A stretch of 8,695 bases of DNA from positions 1-8,695 of the forward strand of contig DASWFO010000175.1 in the NCBI GenBank assembly GCA_036394195.1, given 5' to 3'. The translations under genes were made by a program, and so were the position numbers. Below are positions 1 through 8,071 of the stretch, one piece after another. This DNA is from DATJPD01 sp036394195. Its GTDB lineage: Bacteria; Pseudomonadota; Alphaproteobacteria; CACIAM-22H2. Numbering within the stretch: position 1 is the first letter of the stretch; every line of letters starts with the position of its first letter. A model generated the notes under the pieces. That model was given only the letters and a program-made list of their open reading frames with translations. It had not been told where the DNA came from and did no database searches.

Positions 1-1
1 G

Positions 2-382
2 ACCGAGAGCCGCTTCATCGCGGCCCTTGAGGAGCGCAACCGGGACTCGGCGGAGCGGATCAAGGCGCTGATGTTCACGTTCGAGGATCTGGGGCGGCTC
101 GACCCCGGCAGCGTGCAGACGCTGCTCCGCAACGTCGACAAGCAGAAGCTCGCCGTGGCGCTGAAGGGCGCATCGGAGCCGCTGCGCGACCTGTTCTTCG
201 CCAACATGTCGGAACGCGCCGGCAAACTCCTGCGCGAGGAGATCAACGGGCTGGGCCCGGTGCGGCTGCGCGACGTGGACGAGTCGCAGATGTATATGGT
301 GGCGCTGGCCAAGGAGCTGGCTGCCAAGGACGAGATCGTCATCGCCGACAAGCGCGGCGGCGACGACGAGCTGATCTACTGA
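2..382 (+). CDS. fliG: Flagellar motor switch protein FliG, C-terminal part (5' end outside window)
   Basis: FliG sits on the MS ring, forms the upper C-ring and receives torque from the stator. The 126 visible residues are the end of the middle domain and the C-terminal torque domain; reading is open from base 2 and the true start lies upstream. The MFxF hinge motif is at visible residues 24-27. Aligned with E. coli FliG, the torque-helix charges are kept: K55, R72, E79, E80 and R88 match K264, R281, D288, D289 and R297, with Glu replacing Asp at the acidic pair. The GPVRL segment and the C-terminal helix are intact, and the protein ends normally at TGA 380-382. fliH starts 13 bases later, as in other alphaproteobacterial fliF-fliG-fliH operons. 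Identification is firm; only the N-terminal part is missing. Confidence 0.97.
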   Translation, partial: TESRFIAALEERNRDSAERIKALMFTFEDLGRLDPGSVQTLLRNVDKQKLAVALKGASEPLRDLFFANMSERAGKLLREEINGLGPVRLRDVDESQMYMVALAKELAAKDEIVIADKRGGDDELIY

Positions 383-395
383 GGCCGGGTCCGCC

Positions 396-1019
396 ATGCC
401 ATCCATCAGCAAATTCCTGTTCGACACCGATTTCGACAAGTCGAAGGGCGCCCCGGCGCCAAAGCCGATCCGCCGCAACTTCACCGCCGCCGAACTCGAG
501 GCGGAGAAGGCCAAGGCCTTCGCCGACGGCCACGCCGCCGGCGTTGGGGAGACGATCAAAGACGCGGCGAGCCGGACCGCCGCCGCCTTCGAAGCGATGG
601 TCGCACACTGCACGAAGCTGGTCGCCATGATGGACGCGCAGCGCGCCGAAATGGACAAGGTCGCCATCGCAACCGCCGTGGCAATGACCCGCAAGCTTCT
701 CCCTGCCCTCGCCCGGCGCGATGCCATGACGGAAATCGAAAGCCTGATTGCGGAATGCCTCAGCCGGCTGCACGACACCCCGAAGATCGTGGTCCGCCTC
801 AACGACATGCATGTCGAGCCGTTCCGTCAGCGCCTCGAGGCCCTCGCGACGGCGACCGGCTTCACCGGGCGCGTCGCGGTGGTCGGTGACCCGAGCCTCG
901 CCCCCGAAGATGCCCGCGTCGAATGGTCCGACGGCGGGGTCGAGCGCAACACCGCCCAGATCTGGCAGCAGATCGAAGCCGCGATCCAGCGTTACACCGC
1001 CTCCGGTAGCCCCACTTAG
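396..1019 (+). CDS. fliH: Flagellar assembly protein FliH (export ATPase regulator)
   Basis: FliH dimers bind the export ATPase FliI, hold it in check and tether it to the C-ring protein FliN at the cytoplasmic base of the flagellum. The 207-residue product starts with an aromatic/acidic segment (residues 5-14) that probably corresponds to the N-terminal C-ring anchor. An Ala/Glu/Lys-rich helix follows (31-60) with a GxxxG step at G45-G49, a hallmark of FliH. The helical region continues to about residue 125. The C-terminal domain (about 128-200) carries the family pattern DPSL followed by an acidic stretch and WSDGG (165-181). The ATG at 396 is 13 bases after the fliG stop with only a weak purine-rich site, which suggests translational coupling. 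In Caulobacter the equivalent gene in the fliF operon has been called flbE. Length is normal for the family. Confidence 0.93.
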   Translation: MPSISKFLFDTDFDKSKGAPAPKPIRRNFTAAELEAEKAKAFADGHAAGVGETIKDAASRTAAAFEAMVAHCTKLVAMMDAQRAEMDKVAIATAVAMTRKLLPALARRDAMTEIESLIAECLSRLHDTPKIVVRLNDMHVEPFRQRLEALATATGFTGRVAVVGDPSLAPEDARVEWSDGGVERNTAQIWQQIEAAIQRYTASGSPT

Positions 1020-1038
1020 CCGCCACGGATGAACGATT

Positions 1039-1043
1039 AGGAG
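1039..1043 (+). promoter_or_regulatory. Ribosome binding site of fliN
   Basis: AGGAG lies six bases (a run of C) before the fliN ATG at 1050. It is the best-matched Shine-Dalgarno site in the window, consistent with the high copy number of FliN relative to the export proteins around it. Confidence 0.75.
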
Positions 1044-1049
1044 CCCCCC

Positions 1050-1376
1050 ATGTCCGACAACATGAATCTCAACGAAATGGAAGGCCAGACCGGCATGGCC
1101 GAAGCCGAGTCCGGCAAGCCGACCAAGACCGCCAAGGAGCTGGAAGCCGTCTACGACATCCCGGTTCAGGTCTCGGCGGTGCTGGGCAAGGCCACGATGC
1201 AGGTCAGCCAGCTGTTGAAGCTCGGCCGCGGCGCCGTCGTCGAACTCGACCGGAAGGTCGGCGAAGCCATCGACATCTACGTCAACAACCGCCTGGTCGC
1301 CCGCGGCGAAGTCGTCGTTGTCGACGAGCGGCTCGGCGTGACGATGACCGAAATCGTCAAGGTGGACCGCACCTGA
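1050..1376 (+). CDS. fliN: Flagellar motor switch protein FliN
   Basis: FliN forms the lower part of the C-ring, acts in rotation switching with FliM and FliG, and docks the FliH-FliI export complex. The 108-residue protein has a polar, Met/Glu-rich N-terminal tail (1-30) and one SpoA (surface presentation of antigens) domain, about residues 36-105. The domain has the typical core: an IPVQVSAVLGKA opening, then LLKLGRGAVVELD and the VNNRLVARGEVVVVDERLGV segment with the final EIV strand. A strong AGGAG fixes the ATG start. No fliM is adjacent, which is usual in alphaproteobacteria where fliM lies elsewhere. The gene follows fliH by 30 bases and is followed by a palindrome and then flbD. Length and content are ordinary. 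Confidence 0.95.
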   Translation: MSDNMNLNEMEGQTGMAEAESGKPTKTAKELEAVYDIPVQVSAVLGKATMQVSQLLKLGRGAVVELDRKVGEAIDIYVNNRLVARGEVVVVDERLGVTMTEIVKVDRT

Positions 1377-1388
1377 CGTCCCGGGACG
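1377..1388 (+). repeat. Perfect 12-base palindrome after fliN stop
   Basis: CGTCCCGGGACG is a perfect inverted repeat with no spacer, starting on the base after the fliN TGA and lying about 50 bases before the flbD start. There is no T-run, so it is not a classical intrinsic terminator. It could be an operator for a dimeric regulator, a small mRNA structure, or chance in high-GC DNA; I have no match to a named site. Confidence 0.5.
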
Positions 1389-1437
1389 CCGCATTCGGAC
1401 ACTGACGTAAAACTCGAAACGACCCGGAACACGAACG

Positions 1438-2802
<1,365 letters not shown>

Positions 2803-2822
2803 CCACCGCGTGCGAGCGCGCC

Positions 2823-2827
2823 GGGAG
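2823..2827 (+). promoter_or_regulatory. Ribosome binding site of flhA
   Basis: GGGAG is eight bases before the ATG at 2836 and supports that start. The first membrane helix then begins at residue 28, as expected for FlhA. Confidence 0.6.
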
Positions 2828-2835
2828 CTTCGCTG

Positions 2836-4938
2836 ATGGCCGAAACGAACGTCACCACCGCCTCCAACGGACAAAACTTCATAGAGCGGGTGCAGGAGAT
2901 CCTGCGCCAGGGCGACATGGTGCTGGCGGTCTGCATCGTGTCCATCCTGCTCGTTCTGCTGCTGCCGATCCCGGCGTGGCTGATCGACATCCTGCTCACC
3001 ACCTCAATCGCCTTCTCCATCCTGGTGCTCCTGGTATCGCTGTTCATCAGGAAGCCGCTGGATTTCAGCACGTTTCCCACCGTGCTGCTGATGGCCACCC
3101 TGTTGCGCCTCGCCCTCAATCTCGCGACGACGCGCCTGATCCTCAGCCACGGCAACGAGGGCTCGCAGGCCGCGGGCAGGGTGATTCAGGCATTCGGCAC
3201 GCTCGTGATGAGCGGCAACTTCCTCATCGGCGTGATCGTATTCGCCATCCTCGTCATCGTGAACTTCGTGGTCATCACGAAGGGCTCGGGACGCATCGCC
3301 GAAGTTGCGGCACGGTTCAGCCTCGACGGCATGCCGGGCAAGCAGATGGCCATCGACGCCGATCTCTCGGCGGGCCTGGTCGACGAGAAAGGGGCGCGCG
3401 AGCGCCGGCAGGTGCTCGAAGGCGAAAGCTCATTCTTCGGTGCCATGGACGGCGCCTCGAAGTTCGTGCGCGGCGATGCGGTCGCCGGGCTGCTGATCGT
3501 ATTCATCAACATCATCGGCGGCATCGTCATCGGCACGCTGCAGCACGGGCTGTCCGTGATGCAGGCGGCCCAGAATTACACGCTGCTGACCGTGGGCGAC
3601 GGCCTGGTGACCCAGATCCCGGCGCTGATCGTGTCGATCGCCGCCGGTATGCTCGTCTCGAAGGCCGGCGTGCAGGGTCCGGCGGACGAGGCCCTTTGGG
3701 GCCAGTTGGGCGGCTATCCGAAGGCGCTCGGCATGGCGAGCGCTCTGCTCACCCTGATGGCGCTGGTCCCCGGCCTGCCGATGATGCCGTTCATGCTGCT
3801 GGGTGGGCTGACCGGCGGCGCTGCGTACTACATCGGGACCACGAAGGCCAAGGAAGAGGTGAAGAAGGCCGAAGAGGCGGCCGCACCGCCTCCGCCGCCC
3901 GCCGATGAGCCGATCACGAGCGCGCTCCACATCGACGTGCTGCGCCTGGAGCTCGGGTATGGCCTGCTGCCGATGATCAACTCGGACAAAGGCCCGAAGC
4001 TCACCGACCAGATCAAGGCCCTGCGCCGCCAGATCGCCACGGACATGGGCTTCGTCATGCCGTCGGTCCGCATCCAGGACAATATCCAGCTGCCGTCCAA
4101 CACCTACGTGGTCCGGGTGAAGGAGATCGTGGCGGGGCGCGGCGATCTGCAGCCGTTCCAACTGCTGGTCATGGATCCGCGCGGCGAGGCCATCGGGCTT
4201 CCCGGGACGCCGACCAAGGAGCCGACGTTCGGCCTGCCGGCAATGTGGGTCGATGAGCCGCACCGCGAAGAGGCGATGTTCAAGGGCTACACGGTTGTCG
4301 ACTCGCCGACCGTCATCACGACTCACCTGACCGAGATAATCAAGGACAACATGGCCGAGATGCTGTCCTACAGCGAGACCCAGAAGCTGCTCGACGAAGC
4401 CGGCAAGACGCACCAGAAGCTCATCGCCGACATCGTTCCGTCGCAGATTTCGGTCGGCGGCATCCAGCGCGTGCTGCAGAACCTGCTGGGTGAGCGCGTC
4501 TCCATCCGCGACCTCCCGACCATCCTCGAGGCGATCGCCGAGGCCGTCACCCATACCCGCAACCTCACCGCGATCACCGAGCATGTCCGCGGCCGCCTCG
4601 GCCGCCAGCTCTGTGACATCAACACCGGGGCCGATGGCGTCATCTCGCTGGTCACCCTGTCGCCGGAATGGGAGCAGGCGTTCGCGGAATCGATCGTCGG
4701 TCAGGGCGACGACCGCCAGCTCTCGATGGCGCCAAGCCGCCTGCAGGACTTCATCGCTAAGGTCAGGCAGACCTTCGAGCGTTTCGCGATGATGGGCGAA
4801 ACGCCGGTCCTGCTGACGAGCCCGCTGATCCGCCCGTTCGTGCGCTCGATCGTCGAACGGTTCCGGCCGGCGACCACGATCATGTCTCAGAACGAGATCT
4901 ATCCCAAGGCGCGGATCAAAACCGTCGGGACGATCTAG
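2836..4938 (+). CDS. flhA: Flagellar type III export gate protein FlhA
   Basis: FlhA is the large inner-membrane subunit of the flagellar type III export gate. It forms a nonameric ring, helps use the proton motive force, and presents a cytoplasmic platform for substrates and chaperones. The 700-residue length is normal. Residues about 28-335 form the membrane domain, with several hydrophobic segments (for example 28-45, 47-70, 123-147, 214-233, 256-275, 297-330). The FHIPEP signature region is clear: RLALNLATTRLIL (91-103) and the cytoplasmic loop with GRIAEVAARFSLDGMPGKQM (152-171) and FGAMDGASKFVRGDA (201-215), whose Asp is the conserved one implicated in proton use in Salmonella FlhA. A Lys/Glu then poly-Pro linker (337-358) leads to the cytoplasmic domain (about 360-690). 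It starts 33 bases after flbD and ends 17 bases before flhF. The flhA-flhF-flhG order is widespread in polar-flagellated bacteria. Confidence 0.97.
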   Translation: MAETNVTTASNGQNFIERVQEILRQGDMVLAVCIVSILLVLLLPIPAWLIDILLTTSIAFSILVLLVSLFIRKPLDFSTFPTVLLMATLLRLALNLATTRLILSHGNEGSQAAGRVIQAFGTLVMSGNFLIGVIVFAILVIVNFVVITKGSGRIAEVAARFSLDGMPGKQMAIDADLSAGLVDEKGARERRQVLEGESSFFGAMDGASKFVRGDAVAGLLIVFINIIGGIVIGTLQHGLSVMQAAQNYTLLTVGDGLVTQIPALIVSIAAGMLVSKAGVQGPADEALWGQLGGYPKALGMASALLTLMALVPGLPMMPFMLLGGLTGGAAYYIGTTKAKEEVKKAEEAAAPPPPPADEPITSALHIDVLRLELGYGLLPMINSDKGPKLTDQIKALRRQIATDMGFVMPSVRIQDNIQLPSNTYVVRVKEIVAGRGDLQPFQLLVMDPRGEAIGLPGTPTKEPTFGLPAMWVDEPHREEAMFKGYTVVDSPTVITTHLTEIIKDNMAEMLSYSETQKLLDEAGKTHQKLIADIVPSQISVGGIQRVLQNLLGERVSIRDLPTILEAIAEAVTHTRNLTAITEHVRGRLGRQLCDINTGADGVISLVTLSPEWEQAFAESIVGQGDDRQLSMAPSRLQDFIAKVRQTFERFAMMGETPVLLTSPLIRPFVRSIVERFRPATTIMSQNEIYPKARIKTVGTI

Positions 4939-4955
4939 CGTAACGGCCCGGCCTG

Positions 4956-5975
4956 ATGCGTCTCAAGGCCTACACCGCCGCCACCATCGCCGAGGCGATA
5001 CAGCAGATCCGCGACGAACTCGGGGACGACGCGGCGATCGTTTCCACCGAGACCGCCAACGGGAGCATCCGCGTGATCGCCGCCGTCGACGCGGTGGAGC
5101 CGCCGCCGGCCGCAGCCCCGGCGGCACCCGTATCCCCCTCCCCGCGGCCGATGGCTTGGCCCAATGCCACGGGCCCGCGTGCCGCCAGCGCCGGGACGCC
5201 GCGCCGCCCCGCCACACGGAACAACGGCGCCGCGGCCCTCACCCGGGCGCTCGACCATCACGGCGTCCCCGAGCCGCTCGTCACCGGCTTGCTGGACGGA
5301 CAGATCGTCGACGCCGCCGCCGCCGCGCTGGCCAACCGGATGAAAGACGTCTTCCGGTTCGCCAATCTCGCGGATCGCAAGGAGACCTCCCCGGTCCTTC
5401 TCGCCGGATTGCCCGGCGCCGGCAAGACTCTGGTCGCCGCCAAGCTCGCGGCACGCGCGGTTCTGCGCGGCCAGCCGGTGCGCGTGATCACCACCGATAT
5501 CGGCAGCGCCGGTGCGGTCGAGCAGCTGACCGCGTTCACCAAGGCGCTCGATGTCGAGCTCGAGACCGCCGACGGTCCCGCGGCCCTCGCGCGTGTCGTG
5601 GCGCAACGGCCCGGCGGGGTGAGGCCGCTTACCATCATCGACACGCGCGGCGTCAACCCGTTTGATGCGGTGGAGATGGCCGGGCTCGCCGCTCTGATCG
5701 TCGCGTCGCGTGCCGATCCGGTCTTGGTGCAGGCGGCGGGCGGCGATGCCCACGAGGCGGCCGAAATGGCCGAAGCCTTCGCCGATATCGGCTGCGTCCG
5801 GCTGGTGGCGACCAGGCTCGACATCGCGCGCCGCCTCGGCGGCCTGCTCGCGGCCGCCGCCGCCGGACGCCTGGCCCTGGCGGAGACCGGCGCGTCGCCG
5901 ATGGTCGCCCATGGCCTGCAGCCCTCGAATCCCGCCTTACTCGCGCGCCTGTTCGTGACCGAAGGCCATGGCTGA
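4956..5975 (+). CDS. flhF: Flagellar biosynthesis GTPase FlhF (divergent nucleotide-binding motifs)
   Basis: FlhF is an SRP-family GTPase that recruits the first flagellar components to the cell pole. The 339-residue protein starts with the FlhF-type N-terminus (MRLKAYTAATIAEAIQQIRD, with ELGDDAAIVS after it). A low-complexity Ala/Pro linker (about 46-90), a helical N domain (about 91-140) and a G domain (146-339) follow. Walker A is present as GLPGAGKT (151-158). Other motifs depart from the SRP-GTPase pattern: the usual DTYR element is DIGS (181-184) although GAVEQL follows; the G3 DTAG is DTRG (229-232); the G4 TKLD is TRLD (286-289). K157, T158, D229 and D289 are kept. The protein may bind nucleotide, but hydrolysis may be weak or differently controlled. 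The start has little Shine-Dalgarno match, so coupling to flhA is likely. The family call is firm; enzymatic competence is uncertain. Confidence 0.9.
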   Translation: MRLKAYTAATIAEAIQQIRDELGDDAAIVSTETANGSIRVIAAVDAVEPPPAAAPAAPVSPSPRPMAWPNATGPRAASAGTPRRPATRNNGAAALTRALDHHGVPEPLVTGLLDGQIVDAAAAALANRMKDVFRFANLADRKETSPVLLAGLPGAGKTLVAAKLAARAVLRGQPVRVITTDIGSAGAVEQLTAFTKALDVELETADGPAALARVVAQRPGGVRPLTIIDTRGVNPFDAVEMAGLAALIVASRADPVLVQAAGGDAHEAAEMAEAFADIGCVRLVATRLDIARRLGGLLAAAAAGRLALAETGASPMVAHGLQPSNPALLARLFVTEGHG

Positions 5976-6002
5976 GCGGCGCGGTCCTCACCTGGCTCAT
6001 CT

Positions 6003-6006
6003 GGAG
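6003..6006 (+). promoter_or_regulatory. Ribosome binding site deciding the GTG start of flhG
   Basis: GGAG stands eight bases before GTG at 6015. The deviant Walker A motif begins only 17 codons later, so the GTG is the only well-placed start in this frame. Confidence 0.6.
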
Positions 6007-6014
6007 TTCGCCTT

Positions 6015-6776
6015 GTGAATCTTTCGAATGGAAAAGCCGGCGCTTCGGTCATCGCCGTCGCCTCCGGCAAGGGCGGCGTCGGCAAGACCTGGCTTGCCAT
6101 CACGCTGGCCCAAAGCCTCGCCGAAGCCGGACAGCGCACCCTGCTGTTCGACGGCGATCTCGGCCTTGCCAACGTCGACATCCAGCTCGGCCTGGTACCG
6201 ACGCGGGACCTTGGCCATTTCGGCAACGGCACGTCTTTGGATAAACTGGTGACGCCGTTCGCAGCCGGGCGATTCGATATTATCGCCGGACGGTCCGGCT
6301 CCGGGACGTTGGCGGCACTCGAGCCGGCGCGTCTTGGCCGCCTGATCGGCGGGCTGGGCGAATTGGCCGGCGACTATGACCGGGTGATCCTCGACCTTGG
6401 CGCCGGAGTTGAGCCGGCGGTGCGGGCGCTGAGCGCCCTCGCCGACGTCCGGCTGGTGGTGACGACCGATGAGCCGACTTCGCTGACCGATGCATATGCG
6501 TTCATCAAGCTGTCGCTGGGCCCGCAGCCCGCACCCGATCTGCGGGTGGTGGTCAACCTCGCCGCCAATCCGCGCGAGGGCGAGCGCACCTATGGAACGA
6601 TCGCCAAGGCATGCCGCGAATTCCTCAAATTCTCGCCGCCGCTGGCCGGAATCGTGCGTCGCGACCCCAAGGTCCGCGACGCGATTCGCGCCCAGGCACC
6701 GCTGCTCACGCGCCATCCCGCCGCCGAAGCCGCGGCCGACGTCCGCTCGATCGCGCGCGGCTTGCTGACCGCGTAA
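6015..6776 (+). CDS. flhG: Flagellar number regulator FlhG (MinD/ParA-type ATPase)
   Basis: FlhG (also FleN, YlxH or MinD2) is a MinD-like ATPase that limits flagellar number, usually by antagonising FlhF and, in some species, the flagellar master regulator. The 253-residue protein begins at GTG. It shows the deviant Walker A GKGGVGKT (18-25), the switch I region DGDLGLANVD (46-55), Walker B VILDLGAG (124-131) and the TDEPTSLTDAYAFIK segment (151-165), all diagnostic of FlhG/MinD. The N-terminus before the P-loop is short and lacks the DQAxxLR motif that activates FlhF GTPase in Bacillus and gammaproteobacteria. The C-terminus (240-253) has a short, possibly amphipathic helix and no obvious strong membrane-targeting helix. 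It lies 39 bases after flhF; the next gene starts 11 bases after its stop. Confidence 0.93.
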   Translation: MNLSNGKAGASVIAVASGKGGVGKTWLAITLAQSLAEAGQRTLLFDGDLGLANVDIQLGLVPTRDLGHFGNGTSLDKLVTPFAAGRFDIIAGRSGSGTLAALEPARLGRLIGGLGELAGDYDRVILDLGAGVEPAVRALSALADVRLVVTTDEPTSLTDAYAFIKLSLGPQPAPDLRVVVNLAANPREGERTYGTIAKACREFLKFSPPLAGIVRRDPKVRDAIRAQAPLLTRHPAAEAAADVRSIARGLLTA

Positions 6777-6787
6777 GGTTTGCCGCC

Positions 6788-8071
6788 ATGACCTCCATCC
6801 CGCCCTCGAGCGCCGTGCCGCCAGGTGCGACGCCGCTGGCGGTGAATTCGGGAAACCCGGCCGCGCCGACCAGCCCGGCCGGCGGCATCAGCTCCACCTT
6901 GACGCAGTTGCCGTCCGACCCGGGAGCGACGGGCCAGGGAACCGGTAATGCGGCGCCGCCGCCGGAACCCGGGCCGGCGGCGGAGCCGGCCGCCACCATC
7001 GCCCCCTCAGTCACCGGCGGTCCCGTCGTGGTCGCCACGATCATCGGCGCGGCGCGGACGTCATCAGCCGAGACGACCGCGCCGACACCCGCCTCGGCCG
7101 GCGGTGGCGCAGTGCCGGCGGCGCCGGCCGGCACGCAGGTGTCGCTCAGGTTTGCCGGCATACTCCCCGATCTCACCGCGGCGGCGGCGAGTGCTTCGAA
7201 CGGCCAGCTGGTCGGCGCGGTCGTCGGGCGAACACCCGTCGGTCAGATGATCGTCGACACCGCGATCGGCCGGCTGGCCATCAACGCCGCGATCGCGCAG
7301 GAGGTCGCCGCCGACGCGCAGATCGCGTTCGACATCATCGCGATCGTCGGCCGGACAGCGCCGGCGGCCGCGGCCGCCGGGACGGCCCTGCCCGGCGTCG
7401 GCGGGCGCGGGCTATCCGGACTCGGACGCGAATGGCCGTCGCTGCGCAAAGCGCTCGAGGCCCTCGCCGTGAGCGATCCGCCCCTGGCCCGCCAGATCAT
7501 GGAGATCGTGCTGCCGCGCCCGGGCGGCGCGCGTTTTCTGACGCAGGTCCTGTCGTTCCTGTCGTCACCCGCGGCGGACACGGCGGCGCTGCTCGGCGAA
7601 GCCGCCGCGGAGTCATTGCAGAGCACCGGACGCGGCGACCTTGTCGCGGGTCTCGACGGCGATCTGCGAGAGATGAGCCGTCTCAACGCCTCGGCCAGCG
7701 AGTGGCTGGTGTTTTATGTCCCATTCATCGACACCACCGAGCCCCGCCAGATGCGGGTCTTCACCCGGCGCCGCAAGGGCGGCCAGGACACACCCGGCGA
7801 GGGCGGCGGACGCTTCGTCGTCGACGTCGAATTCGAGAGCGTCGGAGCGCTTCAACTCGACGGCCTGGTGCACAAGCCGCGGCTGGATCTGATCCTGCGC
7901 AGCCACGTCGACCTCTCGCCGTCGCTACAGGCCGGGATCGCCGGCGTATTCGGCCAGACCTGCGATGCCGCCGGGCTGATCGGAAAGATTTTTTTCCAGA
8001 CGCTGCCGAGCTTCCCGGTGTCGCCGCTCGACGAAATCGCGAACAGCGCGGGTCCGGGCCTGTCCGTCTAG
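6788..8071 (+). CDS. Putative FliK-like flagellar hook-length control protein
   Basis: I do not recognise this 427-residue protein by a strong signature. The ATG at 6788 is 11 bases after the flhG stop and has AAGG nine bases before it; in-frame codons upstream lie inside flhG and are unlikely to be used. Residues 1-115 are Ala/Pro/Gly/Thr-rich, low-complexity and probably disordered and secreted or linker-like. Residues 117-190 look like small beta-rich segments. Residues 214-295 are helical. Residues 305-410 alternate predicted strands and helices: WLVFYVPFI, MRVFTRRR, FVVDVEFESVGALQLDGLV, LDLILRS, then a helix and a final GLIGKIFFQ strand. This layout, with 'LG-like' ALQLDGLV followed by LDLILRSH, resembles the FliK C-terminal (Flg_hook) domain. 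Position at the end of a flagellar operon fits a substrate-switch role. An adhesin or other secreted flagellar accessory is the alternative. Existence is likely; the function is an inference. Confidence 0.6.
   Translation: MTSIPPSSAVPPGATPLAVNSGNPAAPTSPAGGISSTLTQLPSDPGATGQGTGNAAPPPEPGPAAEPAATIAPSVTGGPVVVATIIGAARTSSAETTAPTPASAGGGAVPAAPAGTQVSLRFAGILPDLTAAAASASNGQLVGAVVGRTPVGQMIVDTAIGRLAINAAIAQEVAADAQIAFDIIAIVGRTAPAAAAAGTALPGVGGRGLSGLGREWPSLRKALEALAVSDPPLARQIMEIVLPRPGGARFLTQVLSFLSSPAADTAALLGEAAAESLQSTGRGDLVAGLDGDLREMSRLNASASEWLVFYVPFIDTTEPRQMRVFTRRRKGGQDTPGEGGGRFVVDVEFESVGALQLDGLVHKPRLDLILRSHVDLSPSLQAGIAGVFGQTCDAAGLIGKIFFQTLPSFPVSPLDEIANSAGPGLSV
6956..6983 (+). repeat. Perfect 10-base inverted repeat with 8-base loop inside the FliK-like gene
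   Basis: CCGCCGCCGG at 6956-6965 pairs with CCGGCGGCGG at 6974-6983 around the loop AACCCGGG. It lies about 170 bases into the FliK-like reading frame, in the part coding for an Ala/Pro/Glu linker. The RNA stem would be very stable. It may be a by-product of Pro/Ala codons, or it may slow transcription or translation. Confidence 0.5.

Noticed and set aside
1377..1437. Sigma-54 promoter or intrinsic terminator in the fliN-flbD gap
   Set aside because: No TGGCAC-N5-TTGC match was found and the palindrome is not followed by a T-run.
3430..4584. Minus-strand open frame of 384 codons inside flhA
   Set aside because: Entirely antisense to flhA, with His/Arg/Asp-rich composition typical of third-position GC bias; no ribosome site or family motif.
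5976..6014. Possible sigma-54 promoter in the flhF-flhG gap (TGGC present)
   Set aside because: The GG to GC spacing does not fit the -24/-12 pattern; the only clear signal is the flhG ribosome binding site.
5258..6232. Minus-strand open frame of 324 codons across flhF and flhG
   Set aside because: Antisense to two conserved genes, Ser/Arg/Ala-rich, without recognisable motifs.
6611..6787. Possible upstream start for the FliK-like gene at 6611
   Set aside because: It would overlap flhG by over 160 bases in another frame, adds an Arg-rich shadow-like sequence, and the ATG at 6788 has a plausible ribosome site just after the flhG stop.
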